64,000 nt of DNA from Pseudoclavibacter sp. AY1H1 (GCF_002931055.1 NZ_PSXX01000003.1:186001-250000), one strand, 5' to 3'; shown: positions 42,561-51,464, numbered from the stretch's first letter. Notes: generated by a model not told the origin, from the letters alone. Program-made: numbers and translations.

Positions 42561-44308
42561 TGCGGATAGCAGACTTCGAGCGGCTCGGAGCTGACCTTCC
42601 CTCCACGGCGGATCTCGACCTCGATGCACGTCACGGCGCCGTCCTGCACGTTGGGGATGACGACCGAGGTCTCACTTGTCGTCGCCCCTTCCTTGCCGCC
42701 CTCGCCGAGCCTCCAGTAGTAGACGTCGCCCGGCTGCGGGTCGGGGTTCGACCAGGAGAAGGTGACGGATCCGTCGGGGCTCCGGACTGCGACGGGGGCG
42801 ACGAGCACCGGGGGGAAGCCGCCGGACTGGATGGAGACGGGGGTCGTCGTCGCACGGCCGATCTCCTCGTCTGCAGGGGCGAGCATCCAGGAGATCGCCG
42901 CGACGATGCCGATCGCGAGCACGAGCCCTCCGGCGATGACGCCGACGAGCCCGTTCCTGGAGAGCTTCCTCGACGAGGCGGCGGCGCTCGCCGCGCGCTC
43001 GCGCGCCAGCTCGTCTGCCCTCGATGCGGGCGCGTCGATCTTGCTCCCGGATGCCTCTCCGAACGTGCGAGCGGGCGCGGCGGCCACGGCGTCCGCACGA
43101 GCGGGGGTCGTGATGGGGCGAGCCGTCGTCGGACCCGAGTCGTCGCTCGGTGCTCCCCCGGTGTGCTCCGTCCCGCGGGGCCGCCTGCCGGTTCGGGGTC
43201 CGCTGGCCGTCTCGTACCTCGCGGCGAACCCGCCCCGGGACTGCTGAGCCGCGACCCTGACCACGGCGCGCGCCGAGGTCAGCTCGGCCTTGCTGGCGCG
43301 GGCCCCCTCGTGCACCTGGGCGTTGATGAGGGAGACGGGCCGCAGGCTCGTGGCGTCCGCATCGCCGCCGCCGGTCGCGGCCGTGGCCGAGATCGTCATG
43401 TTGGGCACGTCGATCGCCGTCGGGGCGTAGTTGAGCTCCAGCTCGACGCGCTGCAGCGCGTAGGCGAACTCGACCGCGCTCTGGTACCGGTGGGCTGGGT
43501 TGCGGGCCATGGCCTTGTGGAGCACGCTCACGAGCGACCGGGGCACGTCGCCGCGGAGGATCGGCGAGATGGCGCCGCGCTCGATGCGGGAGATGAGGTC
43601 GAGCGTCGTGTTGCGCTCACCGGGGCGCTCGAAGGGAGTGTGGCCGGCGACGAGCGAGTAGACGGTCGCGCCCAGCGAGAACACCTCGCTGCGCACGTCG
43701 GGCTTGGGCTCGTCCTCGAACATCTCCGGCGGCGACCATGGTACGGACAGGCCGCCACCACCAGTGGGGGGCGCCTCGACGAGGTCGTCCGCCTCTGCGA
43801 GCTCGTCGTCGACGGCGGACGAGATGCCGAAATCGGTGAGAGCGGGCCAGCCGAAGTCGTTCGTGAGGATGTTCGCCGGCTTCACGTCACGGTGCAGGAT
43901 GCCGACGGTGTGCGCCGTCGCGACGGCGCTGGAGATGCGCACGCCCGTGCGCAGCGCCTCCTCGACGGGGATCTGCTCGCGCTTGTATCGATCCGAGAGG
44001 CTGAGCCCGGACGCGTACTCCATGACGAAGTAGGGACGCCCGTCGCCGGCCACATCCGCCTGGAAGATCGTGACGATGTACGGGTGCGACGACATCTGCG
44101 CCATCAGGTTGGCCTCGCCGATGAACGCCTGCCTGCTGGTCTCGCCGAGGTCGTCGCCGCCGAGGAGCACCTTCACGGCGACGAGGCGCCTCGGGAACTG
44201 CTGCTCATACAGGAAGACGTCGGAGAACCCGCCGGAACCTAAGTGCTTTCGGTAGAGGTAGCCAGGGATCTGGGGCGGCTCGGCTGGGGATCGTCGCTGC
44301 CCTGCCAT
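42557..44308 (-). CDS. Transmembrane Ser/Thr protein kinase with FN3-like ectodomain
   Basis: The 583-residue protein has an N-terminal Hanks-type kinase (about 15-285) with an intact catalytic set: GSGGFSDV, VAVKV, HRDVKPAN, DFGIS and an SPPE segment. A Pro/Thr-rich juxtamembrane region, one transmembrane helix (about 451-473) and an extracytoplasmic fibronectin III-like domain (about 490-583, containing VTFSWSNPDP and two Cys) follow. PASTA repeats, typical of PknB, are absent. The small beta ectodomain could contact the giant Ig protein. It starts 2 nt after the upstream FHA gene stop. Confidence 0.94.
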   Translation of the reverse strand: MAGQRRSPAEPPQIPGYLYRKHLGSGGFSDVFLYEQQFPRRLVAVKVLLGGDDLGETSRQAFIGEANLMAQMSSHPYIVTIFQADVAGDGRPYFVMEYASGLSLSDRYKREQIPVEEALRTGVRISSAVATAHTVGILHRDVKPANILTNDFGWPALTDFGISSAVDDELAEADDLVEAPPTGGGGLSVPWSPPEMFEDEPKPDVRSEVFSLGATVYSLVAGHTPFERPGERNTTLDLISRIERGAISPILRGDVPRSLVSVLHKAMARNPAHRYQSAVEFAYALQRVELELNYAPTAIDVPNMTISATAATGGGDADATSLRPVSLINAQVHEGARASKAELTSARAVVRVAAQQSRGGFAARYETASGPRTGRRPRGTEHTGGAPSDDSGPTTARPITTPARADAVAAAPARTFGEASGSKIDAPASRADELARERAASAAASSRKLSRNGLVGVIAGGLVLAIGIVAAISWMLAPADEEIGRATTTPVSIQSGGFPPVLVAPVAVRSPDGSVTFSWSNPDPQPGDVYYWRLGEGGKEGATTSETSVVIPNVQDGAVTCIEVEIRRGGKVSSEPLEVCYPQ

Positions 44309-44310
44309 GG

Positions 44311-46086
44311 CTAGCGCCTCGCCGTCATGGCGAGGTTCCGCACGGTGAGGAACACCCCGCTTCCGAGGTCGATGACCGTGTCCGGCATGACCGCGGTCGG
44401 CTCCCCCGCTCGCAGGCGCTGCGGGCCGCGTCCGGGCATGACGACGTCGGTGCCGTTGCGGGAGTGGAGGTCGGTGACGACGATGACGCCGCCCTCGACG
44501 GTGAGGAGCACGTGGTTGCGTGAGATGTCAGTGGCGCCGGTCAGCTTGACGTGGCGAGGCAGGACGCCGCCCGTCTGCTCCGCGCCCATGCTGGGCGCCC
44601 TTCCGAGCACGAGCGGACCCGCCAGATCGACGGTGGCTCCCGTGGACAGCTCGACGATGTACGACGCCTCTCCCCCGCCGGCGCGCTGCTCTGGCGGGTT
44701 CTGCGCAGGCGGGTTCTGCTCAGGCGGGTTCTGCTCAGCTGACGAGTCCGGTGAGACGTCGACGGCGCGCTGCTGCCGCCGCTGATCGGCGGCGTGGGCG
44801 GTGAGGGAGGCGAGGTCCACCTCCGGGCGCGTCTCGGAGGAGAGCGCCTGGACGAGCACGGTGTCGGCGAGGTCTCCGCCACGCGGGGCGGACTCGTGGC
44901 GGTGGGCGTCGTCGACGCGGAGGTCTCGGAGGGAGCCGCCGACGATCGTGAGGCCGTCGTGCTCCCCGACCTCGTCGAGCGCCGCCGGGACCTCGAGCGC
45001 CTCGGAGGCCGGAGGGGTCGCGTGGGCCACAGGCTGCTGGGCGCTGCCGTCCCGGAACTCCTGGCGGGCGGCGCTGCGCGCTGAGGCCTCCTGGCGGATG
45101 CGGCTCGCCTCGGCGCTCAGGATCGTGCGACCGTCGTGCTCCCCGACCTGATCCGCAGTGACCTCCGGGTCGAGGATCGGCACGGGGAAGGTCTGGACGT
45201 CACGGATCGGTGACTGGTCGAGGATCGGCAGCTCGTCGCGGTCGAGTCGCGGCGCATCGACGCCGTCGTCGGAGCCGGAGCCGGAGTCGGAGTCGGAGCC
45301 GGGTGTCGTCGTGGCCTCGGGCGGCAGGTCGAGGATGGTCGCCTCGGAGATGGCGTCGCTGCTATGCCCGCTGTCGCCGATGTGCCTGCTCTCTTCGCCG
45401 TCTGGACCTGAAGCCGGGTCCGCGTCCGGACCGTGGGTGCCGCGCGACTCGAGGGCCCGCGAGTGCAGGTTCGGCGTGTCGAGATCCGGGTCCGGGGCGA
45501 CGACCGTCTCCGGTCCCACGCCCACGGGGGCGCGCGTCTCGGAGATCTCCTCGTCGCAGGCGGCGAAGAGCAGCTGGATCGGGACCTGGTCGAGTCCCCG
45601 CCGATCGTTCTCCACCGTGACCTCGACGCCTCGCGCCGACGGCAGGAGCACCTCGACCCACGTCGATGCCTCCCCCGCGCTGATGACGGCCGGTCGGATG
45701 CCGACGTGCGGTGCGCTCGGCAGCTCCTCGACGCGGAGGGGGCCCCGCGCGAAGACACGCAGCCCGTTGCCCTCGCGCGTCAGGTAGACGAATGGGGCGA
45801 CCTCGCTGAGCGGTCCTGTGCCGATGATGGCGGCGAAGACCTTGTCGAGCGAGACGGCACCGTCGGCGAACGCGAGGCGTGCGGCCCCGATGGTCCCGGT
45901 CCCCTCGCGGGCGTCACGAGACTCGGGGCTCGACTCCGCGGGGGTCGACTCCGCAGGATGCGACGGGGCAGATTGCGATGGGGCAGGATGCGACGGGGCA
46001 GACGGGCGCACCAGAAGAAGGGCATGCCGACGCTGGCGGAAGACCACCGGAGCTTCTGCCTCGACCTCGTGGGGTGCCTCGGTCAT
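44311..46086 (-). CDS. FHA-domain protein B
   Basis: The 591-residue cytoplasmic protein has an N-terminal folded region (about 10-170, interrupted by a Pro/Ser repeat around 30-55), a long disordered acidic middle, and a C-terminal FHA domain (about 490-591). The binding motif is intact: VLGRAPS, ISRNHVLL and LHSRNGT. The disordered part contains a 15-bp repeat encoding QNPPE/QNPPA (44697-44742). Many Ser/Thr residues in the middle could be kinase targets. It sits between the phosphatase and kinase genes with 2-nt gaps on both sides. Confidence 0.88.
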   Translation of the reverse strand: MTEAPHEVEAEAPVVFRQRRHALLLVRPSAPSHPAPSQSAPSHPAESTPAESSPESRDAREGTGTIGAARLAFADGAVSLDKVFAAIIGTGPLSEVAPFVYLTREGNGLRVFARGPLRVEELPSAPHVGIRPAVISAGEASTWVEVLLPSARGVEVTVENDRRGLDQVPIQLLFAACDEEISETRAPVGVGPETVVAPDPDLDTPNLHSRALESRGTHGPDADPASGPDGEESRHIGDSGHSSDAISEATILDLPPEATTTPGSDSDSGSGSDDGVDAPRLDRDELPILDQSPIRDVQTFPVPILDPEVTADQVGEHDGRTILSAEASRIRQEASARSAARQEFRDGSAQQPVAHATPPASEALEVPAALDEVGEHDGLTIVGGSLRDLRVDDAHRHESAPRGGDLADTVLVQALSSETRPEVDLASLTAHAADQRRQQRAVDVSPDSSAEQNPPEQNPPAQNPPEQRAGGGEASYIVELSTGATVDLAGPLVLGRAPSMGAEQTGGVLPRHVKLTGATDISRNHVLLTVEGGVIVVTDLHSRNGTDVVMPGRGPQRLRAGEPTAVMPDTVIDLGSGVFLTVRNLAMTARR

Positions 46087-46088
46087 GG

Positions 46089-46979
46089 TTACCTCGGCGT
46101 CGTGTCTTCGAAGGTGTCGTCTGCGGCCGGGGCTGCGATCGGCCCCGTCGTGACGGGCGGGCTCGCCGATGCCTGGTCGGCGTTCGCGTACTCGGAGTCG
46201 ATGACGACGACGCTCACGTTATCTCGTCCGCCGACCTCGACGGCCGTCTGCACGAGCGTCTCCGCGAGGGTCAGCTCCGGTTCCGGATCGGAGTGGTACT
46301 CGAGCATGACCTGCGAGATCTGCTCGTCGCTGAGCTCCTTCGTGAGTCCGTCGGAGCAGACGAGGAAGACCTGATGGCCGTGCACGGGCATGAGCCAGAT
46401 GTCGGCCTCGACGTCGCTCTCGGAGCCGACCGCCCGCGTGATGACGTTCCGGTCGGGGTGGATGAGCGCATCCGCTGCCGAGATGAGGCCCATGGCCACC
46501 ATCTCCTGCACGGCGGAGTGGTCGACGGTCACCTGCACGAGCGCGCGACCGTTCCAGCCGTACACGCGGGAGTCGCCGACGTTGAAGATCATCCAGTGCA
46601 GCAGCTCGGCGCCGAGGTCGGCGAGGTCGACGAGGGCGATGCCGGACAGCGTGGTTCCCGCCACGGCGCCTGGCCCGTCGGCTTCGGTCACGAGGTCCTG
46701 CACGGCACGGTTGGCGCGGTCGATGGTGCGCAGCACGCGGTCCGGGGTTGCCGGCTCCTCGACCTGGAACTCCTCGTCGAAGGTCGCGACGACGGTCTGG
46801 CTCGCGCGGTCGCCGTAGGCGTGACCGCCCATTCCATCTGCGACGAAGAAGACGGGCATGCGCGCCAGCACGGAGTCCTCGTTCACCTGGCGCACGCTTC
46901 CGACGTCGCTGGCGGCGCTCACGCGCAGCGCGACGGCTTCCTCCGCGCGTGCGTACGACGAAGCCAGTTCAGTATTCAC
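46089..46979 (-). CDS. PP2C-type Ser/Thr phosphatase
   Basis: The 296-residue protein has all PP2C metal and phosphate motifs: SAASDVGSVRQVNEDS (about 22-37), VADGMGGHAYGDRAS (about 46-60), FNVGDSRVY, VCSDGLT and GGRDNVSVVV. It has no transmembrane segment. It presumably reverses phosphorylation by the cluster kinase. The GTG at 46979 is chosen because AGAGGTG lies 6 nt upstream. It is the first gene of the cluster, 130 bp downstream of the ABC-F gene on the same strand. Confidence 0.93.
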   Translation of the reverse strand: MNTELASSYARAEEAVALRVSAASDVGSVRQVNEDSVLARMPVFFVADGMGGHAYGDRASQTVVATFDEEFQVEEPATPDRVLRTIDRANRAVQDLVTEADGPGAVAGTTLSGIALVDLADLGAELLHWMIFNVGDSRVYGWNGRALVQVTVDHSAVQEMVAMGLISAADALIHPDRNVITRAVGSESDVEADIWLMPVHGHQVFLVCSDGLTKELSDEQISQVMLEYHSDPEPELTLAETLVQTAVEVGGRDNVSVVVIDSEYANADQASASPPVTTGPIAAPAADDTFEDTTPR

Positions 46980-47111
46980 AAATAGCACCTCTGGAACTCT
47001 GCCCGGGTGGCCTGCCCCGAAGGCACACCTTGTACGCGTAGATCGCGCCTGCGTCCATTGTGGCATTGCGGCGGCGCTGCTGCGAGACCGGCCCGCGACA
47101 CCGTCGGACTC

Positions 47112-48869
47112 TCACACCCCGTCCAGGATCGTGCCGAGCCGGTCGAGGCGGATGCGGCGCGTCACGCCGAGCCGTCCCAGGAAGCGCTCATCGTGGCTCA
47201 CGACGAGCAGCGCGCCACGGTAGTCGCGCAGCGCGTCGACGAGCTGCGCCGTCGACTCCCGGTCGAGGTTGTTCGTGGGCTCGTCGAACAGCAGGAGCTG
47301 CGCGGGCGGGGTGGCGAGCAGCAGACGCACGAGGGAGACCCGGAAGCGCTCGCCGCCCGAGAGCGAGGAGACGGGCCGCTCGAGGACGGCGCCTCGCAGC
47401 AGGAACCGCGCGAGCTGGGCGCGGAGCTCCTGGGCGGCGGTCTCGGGGGCGGAGCGCTGCACGTTCTCGAGGACGCTCGCGTCGTCGTCCAGCCCGTCGA
47501 GGCGCTGGCGCAGGTATCCGACTCGGCTCGTGGACGCCGTGACCCAGGCTCCCCCTCGGGTCTCGATGCGCTCGCCGCCGGCAGCGGCACCGGCACCGGC
47601 ACCCTCCACGCCGAGCGACTGCGCCGACGCGGCGATCGCGTCGAGGAGCGTGGTCTTGCCGGAGCCGTTCGGACCCGTCAGCGCGATGCGCTCCGGGCCC
47701 ATGATGACCAGCCGCCCGGCGGCCTCGGGCCGCGCAGGCTCGGGCCGGGCAGGATCAGGGTGCGCCGGGCCGGGCTGCGTCGGTTCGGCGCGCGCGGGGT
47801 CAGCGCGTGCCGCTGCCAGCTCGAGCGTCACGAGGCGGCGGGAGGTCGCGACATCCGGGTCCGGGAGGTGGATGCGGATGCTCGCGTCGTCCCGAACTCG
47901 CCCCTCGGCGAGCTCCACCGCCGCCTCGGCCCCCGCGAGGCGGGAGTCGTGCTGGCTCCGGAGCCTGCCGGCGGAGACCTGCGCTCGCGCCTTCTGCCCG
48001 TTGAGGAGGATCTTGGGCGCGCGCTTGTTGGCCTGCGCCTTCTTCCCCGCGCGCAGGCTGCTCGCGATCTTCGCCTCGGCTTCGCGCCGATCGCGCTGCT
48101 CTGACCTCAGGGCGCTCTCCGCGGATCGGAGGGCCTGCGCGGCCGCCGCCTGCTCGCGCTCGAGCTGCAGCAGGTACGCGCTGTACCCGCCGCCGGTCAC
48201 CGCCAGCTCACCGCCCCTCACCTCGGCGATCTGGTCGACGTGCTCGAGCAGCTCCTCGTCGTGGCTCGCGATGACCAGCGTGCCTCGCCACGATTCGACG
48301 AGCGCCGCGAGGCGGTGTCGCGCATCCCGGTCGAGATTGTTGCTCGGCTCGTCCAGCAGCACGATGGGCGCCCTGCCGAGGCGGAGCCCGGCGATGGCGA
48401 CGAGCATCGCCTCGCCGCCGGAGAGGCCGCCGAGGGTGCGCGTGAGCATCTCCTCGTCGAGCCCTATGGCGCGCAGCTCGGCCGCGGCGAGCGTCTCGAT
48501 GTCCCAGTCGTCGCCGAGCACGTCGTAGTCGGCGGGGTCGACGGAGCCGCCCTCGATGGCGCGGAGGGCGGTGATCTTGCGATCGACGCCGAGGAGCGCG
48601 GCGACGGGAAGCTCCGTGTCGAGGGTCAGCTGCTGCGGCAGGTAGGCCACGTCCGCGTCAGCTCTGACCGCGCCTCCCGTCGGCGCCAGCTCTCCTGCGA
48701 GCAGGCGCAGCAGCGTCGACTTGCCGCTGCCGTTTCGGCCCACGAGGCCGGTTCGACCGGGCGGGAAAGCCCCGGTGAGCGCGTCGATGGCCGGGGACCC
48801 GTCCGGCCAGCTCAGGCTGAGGCGGTCGAACGAGAGTGGGTGGTTGTTCTTCGGTGTCGTCTGAGACAC
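47112..48869 (-). CDS. ABC-F family ATPase
   Basis: The 585-residue protein has two ABC cassettes and no membrane domain. The first has GRNGSGKST (about 43-51), LSGGE and LLDEPSNNLD. The second has GPNGSGKTT (about 397-405), LSGGE and LFDEPTNNLD. ABC-F proteins act on the ribosome, as antibiotic-protection or translation factors. The linker has a basic helical part (about 255-310) and a low-complexity Pro/Ala/Arg stretch before the second cassette (about 355-385). The GTG start has AGGGAG upstream, and a 16-bp palindrome lies just before it. Which antibiotic, if any, is affected cannot be told. Confidence 0.92.
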   Translation of the reverse strand: MSQTTPKNNHPLSFDRLSLSWPDGSPAIDALTGAFPPGRTGLVGRNGSGKSTLLRLLAGELAPTGGAVRADADVAYLPQQLTLDTELPVAALLGVDRKITALRAIEGGSVDPADYDVLGDDWDIETLAAAELRAIGLDEEMLTRTLGGLSGGEAMLVAIAGLRLGRAPIVLLDEPSNNLDRDARHRLAALVESWRGTLVIASHDEELLEHVDQIAEVRGGELAVTGGGYSAYLLQLEREQAAAAQALRSAESALRSEQRDRREAEAKIASSLRAGKKAQANKRAPKILLNGQKARAQVSAGRLRSQHDSRLAGAEAAVELAEGRVRDDASIRIHLPDPDVATSRRLVTLELAAARADPARAEPTQPGPAHPDPARPEPARPEAAGRLVIMGPERIALTGPNGSGKTTLLDAIAASAQSLGVEGAGAGAAAGGERIETRGGAWVTASTSRVGYLRQRLDGLDDDASVLENVQRSAPETAAQELRAQLARFLLRGAVLERPVSSLSGGERFRVSLVRLLLATPPAQLLLFDEPTNNLDRESTAQLVDALRDYRGALLVVSHDERFLGRLGVTRRIRLDRLGTILDGV

Positions 48870-48885
48870 GGTGCTCCCTGAAGGT

Positions 48886-48901
48886 TCAGTGCGCGCACTG
48901 A
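48886..48901. promoter_or_regulatory. 16-bp perfect palindrome upstream of the ABC-F gene
   Basis: TCAGTGCGCGCACTGA is a perfect palindrome located 17 bp before the GTG, next to the ribosome-binding site. Flanking GGT and ACC extend the symmetry with one mismatch. It could be an operator or an RNA hairpin that affects translation. Confidence 0.6.
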
Positions 48902-49087
48902 CACCGGGAGCCTCAGGAGGTGGGTTCGACGGGCGTCAGCGCACAGCGTGCGGTGCGGGGGCGTCGAGAGTCTTCACCGGCCTGCCGATCTTCGGGAACA
49001 AGAACGCAAAGATTTTAGCACCGGACCCCGAGAACCGTTCGAGTTCCCGAGAGCACAGCCGGGGCGCACAGACCCGGTGAAGCACAG

Positions 49088-49144
49088 AGCCCGGCGCAGC
49101 AGACAGAGCCCGGCGCAGCAGACAGAGCCCGGCGCAGCACACAG
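49088..49144. repeat. 19-bp tandem repeat, three copies
   Basis: AGCCCGGCGCAGCAGACAG occurs at 49088-49106 and 49107-49125, with a third copy at 49126-49144 that differs by one base. A partial fourth follows. It fills part of the 332-bp interval between the ABC-F start and tRNA-Glu. The rest of that interval holds the palindrome and a terminator, and I see no gene in it. Confidence 0.93.
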
Positions 49145-49163
49145 AGCCCAGCCGGAATGCACG

Positions 49164-49197
49164 AAGCCCGGTGCGAGAGAATTCTCGAACCGGGCTT
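49164..49197 (-). terminator. Hairpin terminator of tRNA-Glu
   Basis: AAGCCCGGT (49164-49172) pairs with ACCGGGCTT (49189-49197), and inner arms CGAGA and TCTCG close a 4-nt loop. It begins 5 nt after the tRNA 3' end on the minus strand. The T-run is poor, as is common in high-GC actinobacteria. Confidence 0.7.
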
Positions 49198-49201
49198 GTG
49201 T

Positions 49202-49277
49202 TGGTGATCCCAGCGGGATTCGAACCCGCGCTGCCGCCGTGAGAGGGCGGTGTCCTAGGCCGCTAAACGATGGGACC
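49202..49277 (-). tRNA. tRNA-Glu (anticodon CTC)
   Basis: The 76-nt cloverleaf has acceptor arms GGTCCCA and TGGGATC, an anticodon loop CTCTCAC between CCGCC and GGCGG (anticodon CTC, reading GAG), and a T-loop GGTTCGAATC. CCA is encoded in the gene (49204-49202). Confidence 0.96.
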
Positions 49278-49292
49278 GTTTTGGCAACTCGG

Positions 49293-49320
49293 ATATTCTG
49301 GCACACCGGGGAACGGCAAA
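49293..49320 (-). promoter_or_regulatory. Probable tRNA-Glu promoter
   Basis: On the minus strand TTTGCC (49320-49315) and GAATAT (49298-49293) are 16 bp apart. The -10 ends 15 nt before the mature 5' end of the tRNA. Confidence 0.45.
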
Positions 49321-49518
49321 GCAAATCGGGTTTTCGGAGTCGGCGCGTCGCCCGCCATTCCGGGCCACGACTCGCGCCACGCGCCAGCCGCGCTGCAGGC
49401 CGTCCTGCCGGTCCATGATCCGTGGAACGGGCCACCCGTCGAGGAGTCCGTCAGTCACGAGTTGCTAGCGTTGCACTTCGTCTGGGCCTGCACGGGGCCG
49501 CCGCCACCAAGGGGGAAC

Positions 49519-50181
49519 ATGCGCCTCACCAAGCTCGAGCACGCCGCACTCTCGATCGAGAAGAGCGGCTCGCGTCTCTTCATCGACCCGGGCAAGTTCA
49601 CGACCCCGATCACTGAGGCGGCCGGGACGGTCGCCATCGTCATCACGCACGAGCACGACGACCACTGGACGCCGGAGCAGCTGACGCGCATCCTGTCCCG
49701 GAATCCGAGGACGCCCATCTTCACCACGCCGTCCGCGGCGGAAAAGATCATCGCTGCAGACCTCCCCGACATCGGCGAGGTCATCGACGTCGCTGCCGGG
49801 AAATCGGTGCTGGTCGGGGGCTTCGACCTGCAGTTCTTCGGCGGCGAGCACGCCCTCATCCACAGCTCGATCCTCCGCATCGAGAACATCGGCGTGCTCG
49901 TGGAACGCGGCGCGCTCTACTACGGCGGCGATGCCTACGTCGCGCCGGAGGGGGTCGACATCGACGTGCTCGCGGTCTGCGCGAACGCGCCGTGGATGCG
50001 CCTCGCCGAGTCCATGGACTACGTCGAGCGGGTGCGCCCCAAGCGAGTGCTGCCCGTGCACGAGATGCTGCTGGCCAAGGTCGGCAAGACGCTCGCGGTC
50101 ACGCGTCTGCGGGAATCCGCGGACCGGGTCGGCGCGAACCTCATCGACCTGCAGCCCTTCGAGACGCTCGAGCTCGACTGA
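49519..50181 (+). CDS. UlaG/YtkL-like metallo-beta-lactamase-fold hydrolase
   Basis: The 220-residue protein has the MBL motif THEHDDH (about 45-51), and later FFGGEHALIH (about 100) and YYGGDAYV (about 134). The N-terminal MRLTKLEHAALSIEKSGSR with FIDPG is typical of the UlaG/RomA-like branch of single-domain hydrolases. Specific substrate unknown. AAGGGGGAAC precedes the ATG at good spacing. Upstream in-frame sequence overlaps the tRNA and is not coding. It converges with the small Rho_N gene. Confidence 0.88.
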   Translation: MRLTKLEHAALSIEKSGSRLFIDPGKFTTPITEAAGTVAIVITHEHDDHWTPEQLTRILSRNPRTPIFTTPSAAEKIIAADLPDIGEVIDVAAGKSVLVGGFDLQFFGGEHALIHSSILRIENIGVLVERGALYYGGDAYVAPEGVDIDVLAVCANAPWMRLAESMDYVERVRPKRVLPVHEMLLAKVGKTLAVTRLRESADRVGANLIDLQPFETLELD

Positions 50182-50232
50182 CGCCCGGCCCGATGAGCTG
50201 ATGCTCTCCGGCCCGCACCGGTCGGCCCGGCG

Positions 50233-50514
50233 TCAGTGATCGCGGAGCAGGTCGATGAGCTCGCTCTTGCGCTTGCCGGAGTATCCGGTCAGCTCAAGCT
50301 CCTTGGCCCGCTTCCGCAGCTCATCGACGGTCCAATCCTCGTAGGAGCCGGCTTCCCCGCCCTTCTTGCCGACCTCGCTTCGCCCCTTCCGGGCGGCGGC
50401 GTTCGAGATCCTGGCGGCTTTCTCCTTCGAGTTGCCCTCGTCGCGCAGCTTCTCGTAGAGCTCTTCGTCCTTCAGGCTCGGCTGGTTGTCGGCGCCGGAC
50501 TTCTTCTTGGCCAT
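50233..50514 (-). CDS. Small Rho N-terminal-domain (SAP-like) protein
   Basis: The 93-residue basic protein begins MAKKKSGADNQPSLKDEELY and contains a helical segment with SKEKAARISNAAA (about 28-40). A C-terminal Rho_N/SAP-like module (about 55-93, DWTVDELRKRAKELELTGYSGKRKSELI in part) binds nucleic acid in related proteins. Such small proteins are common in actinobacteria and lack a defined role. GAGGAG precedes the ATG. It lies 68 bp downstream of the SDR gene and may be co-transcribed with it. Confidence 0.8.
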   Translation of the reverse strand: MAKKKSGADNQPSLKDEELYEKLRDEGNSKEKAARISNAAARKGRSEVGKKGGEAGSYEDWTVDELRKRAKELELTGYSGKRKSELIDLLRDH

Positions 50515-50582
50515 CGACTGCTCCTCTCGCTCGTGAGCTGACGCTCGCCCTGTGCTCGTGCCCGCTCGCTCGCGGTGCCCGC

Positions 50583-51464
50583 TCAGAGGTTCTTGCCGCC
50601 CGTGACGGCGATGATGGCGCCCGTCGTGTAGCTGGCGTCGTCGGACGCGAGGTAGACGTAGGCGCCAGCGATCTCGGCGGGCTGGCCGGCGCGCCCGAGT
50701 GGCGTGTCCTGCCCGAAGCTCGCGAGCTTCTCCTCGTCCCACCCAGTGGCGGGGATGAGCGGCGTCCAGACAGGGCCGGGGGCGACGGCGTTCACGCGCA
50801 CGCCCTTCGGCCCGAACTCCTTCGCCATGGACTCGGTGAGCGAGACGAGGGCCGCCTTCGTCATGGCGTAGTCGAAGAGCCCATCACTCGGCTCGTAGCC
50901 CTGCACCGACGAGGAGAAGATGACGGATGCGCCGGGCGGGAGGTGCGACTCCGCTGCTCGGAGCGTGTAGATGGGCGCCTCGAGGTTCGTCGCGATCACG
51001 CGCCTGATCTCGTCGGTCGGGGTGTCGCCGATGCTCGTGCGGTCTCGCTGGTATGCGGCGTTGAGGACCAGCAGGTCGAGGCCCCCGAAGGCGGCGACGG
51101 TCGCGTGGACGATCTCGGCGCAGTACTGCTCGTTGCGCAGGTCGCCCGGCAGGAGCAGCCCGGTCTCACCCGCCTCGTTGATGAGGCGCGCCGTCTCCTG
51201 CGCATCGGCTTCCTCCTCTGGCAGGTACGAGATCGCGACCTTGGCGCCCTCTCGGGCGTAGGCGATGGCGACGGCGCGGCCGATGCCGGAGTCTCCCCCG
51301 GTGATGAGCGCGCGGCGGCCCTTGAGCCTGCCGTGGCCGGTGTAGCTCCGCTCGCCGTGATCGGGGGCCGGGGTGGTCTCGCCCGTGAGCCCGGGCTGCT
51401 GCTGCCCCTGGCCGGGGAATCCGCTCTCGCGGAACAGGGAGCGGGGGTCGGTGAGTGCGGTCAT
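50583..51464 (-). CDS. Short-chain dehydrogenase/reductase
   Basis: The 293-residue oxidoreductase has the NAD(P)-binding TGGDSGIGRAVA (about 55-66), NAA (about 134), the catalytic Ser (SSSVQG) and YAMTK (about 198-202). The 45-residue N-terminal extension with QQQPGLTGETTPAPDHGE in part is typical of the stress-induced group that includes B. subtilis GsiB-neighbour proteins such as YhdF and GS39. Substrate unknown. GGAGG lies upstream of the ATG. Confidence 0.9.
   Translation of the reverse strand: MTALTDPRSLFRESGFPGQGQQQPGLTGETTPAPDHGERSYTGHGRLKGRRALITGGDSGIGRAVAIAYAREGAKVAISYLPEEEADAQETARLINEAGETGLLLPGDLRNEQYCAEIVHATVAAFGGLDLLVLNAAYQRDRTSIGDTPTDEIRRVIATNLEAPIYTLRAAESHLPPGASVIFSSSVQGYEPSDGLFDYAMTKAALVSLTESMAKEFGPKGVRVNAVAPGPVWTPLIPATGWDEEKLASFGQDTPLGRAGQPAEIAGAYVYLASDDASYTTGAIIAVTGGKNL

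Noticed and set aside
49030-49056. LexA/SOS box near GAACCGTTCGAGTTC
   Set aside because: The half sites GAAC and GTTC are 7 bp apart instead of the 4 bp of the actinobacterial LexA site, and no damage-inducible gene follows.
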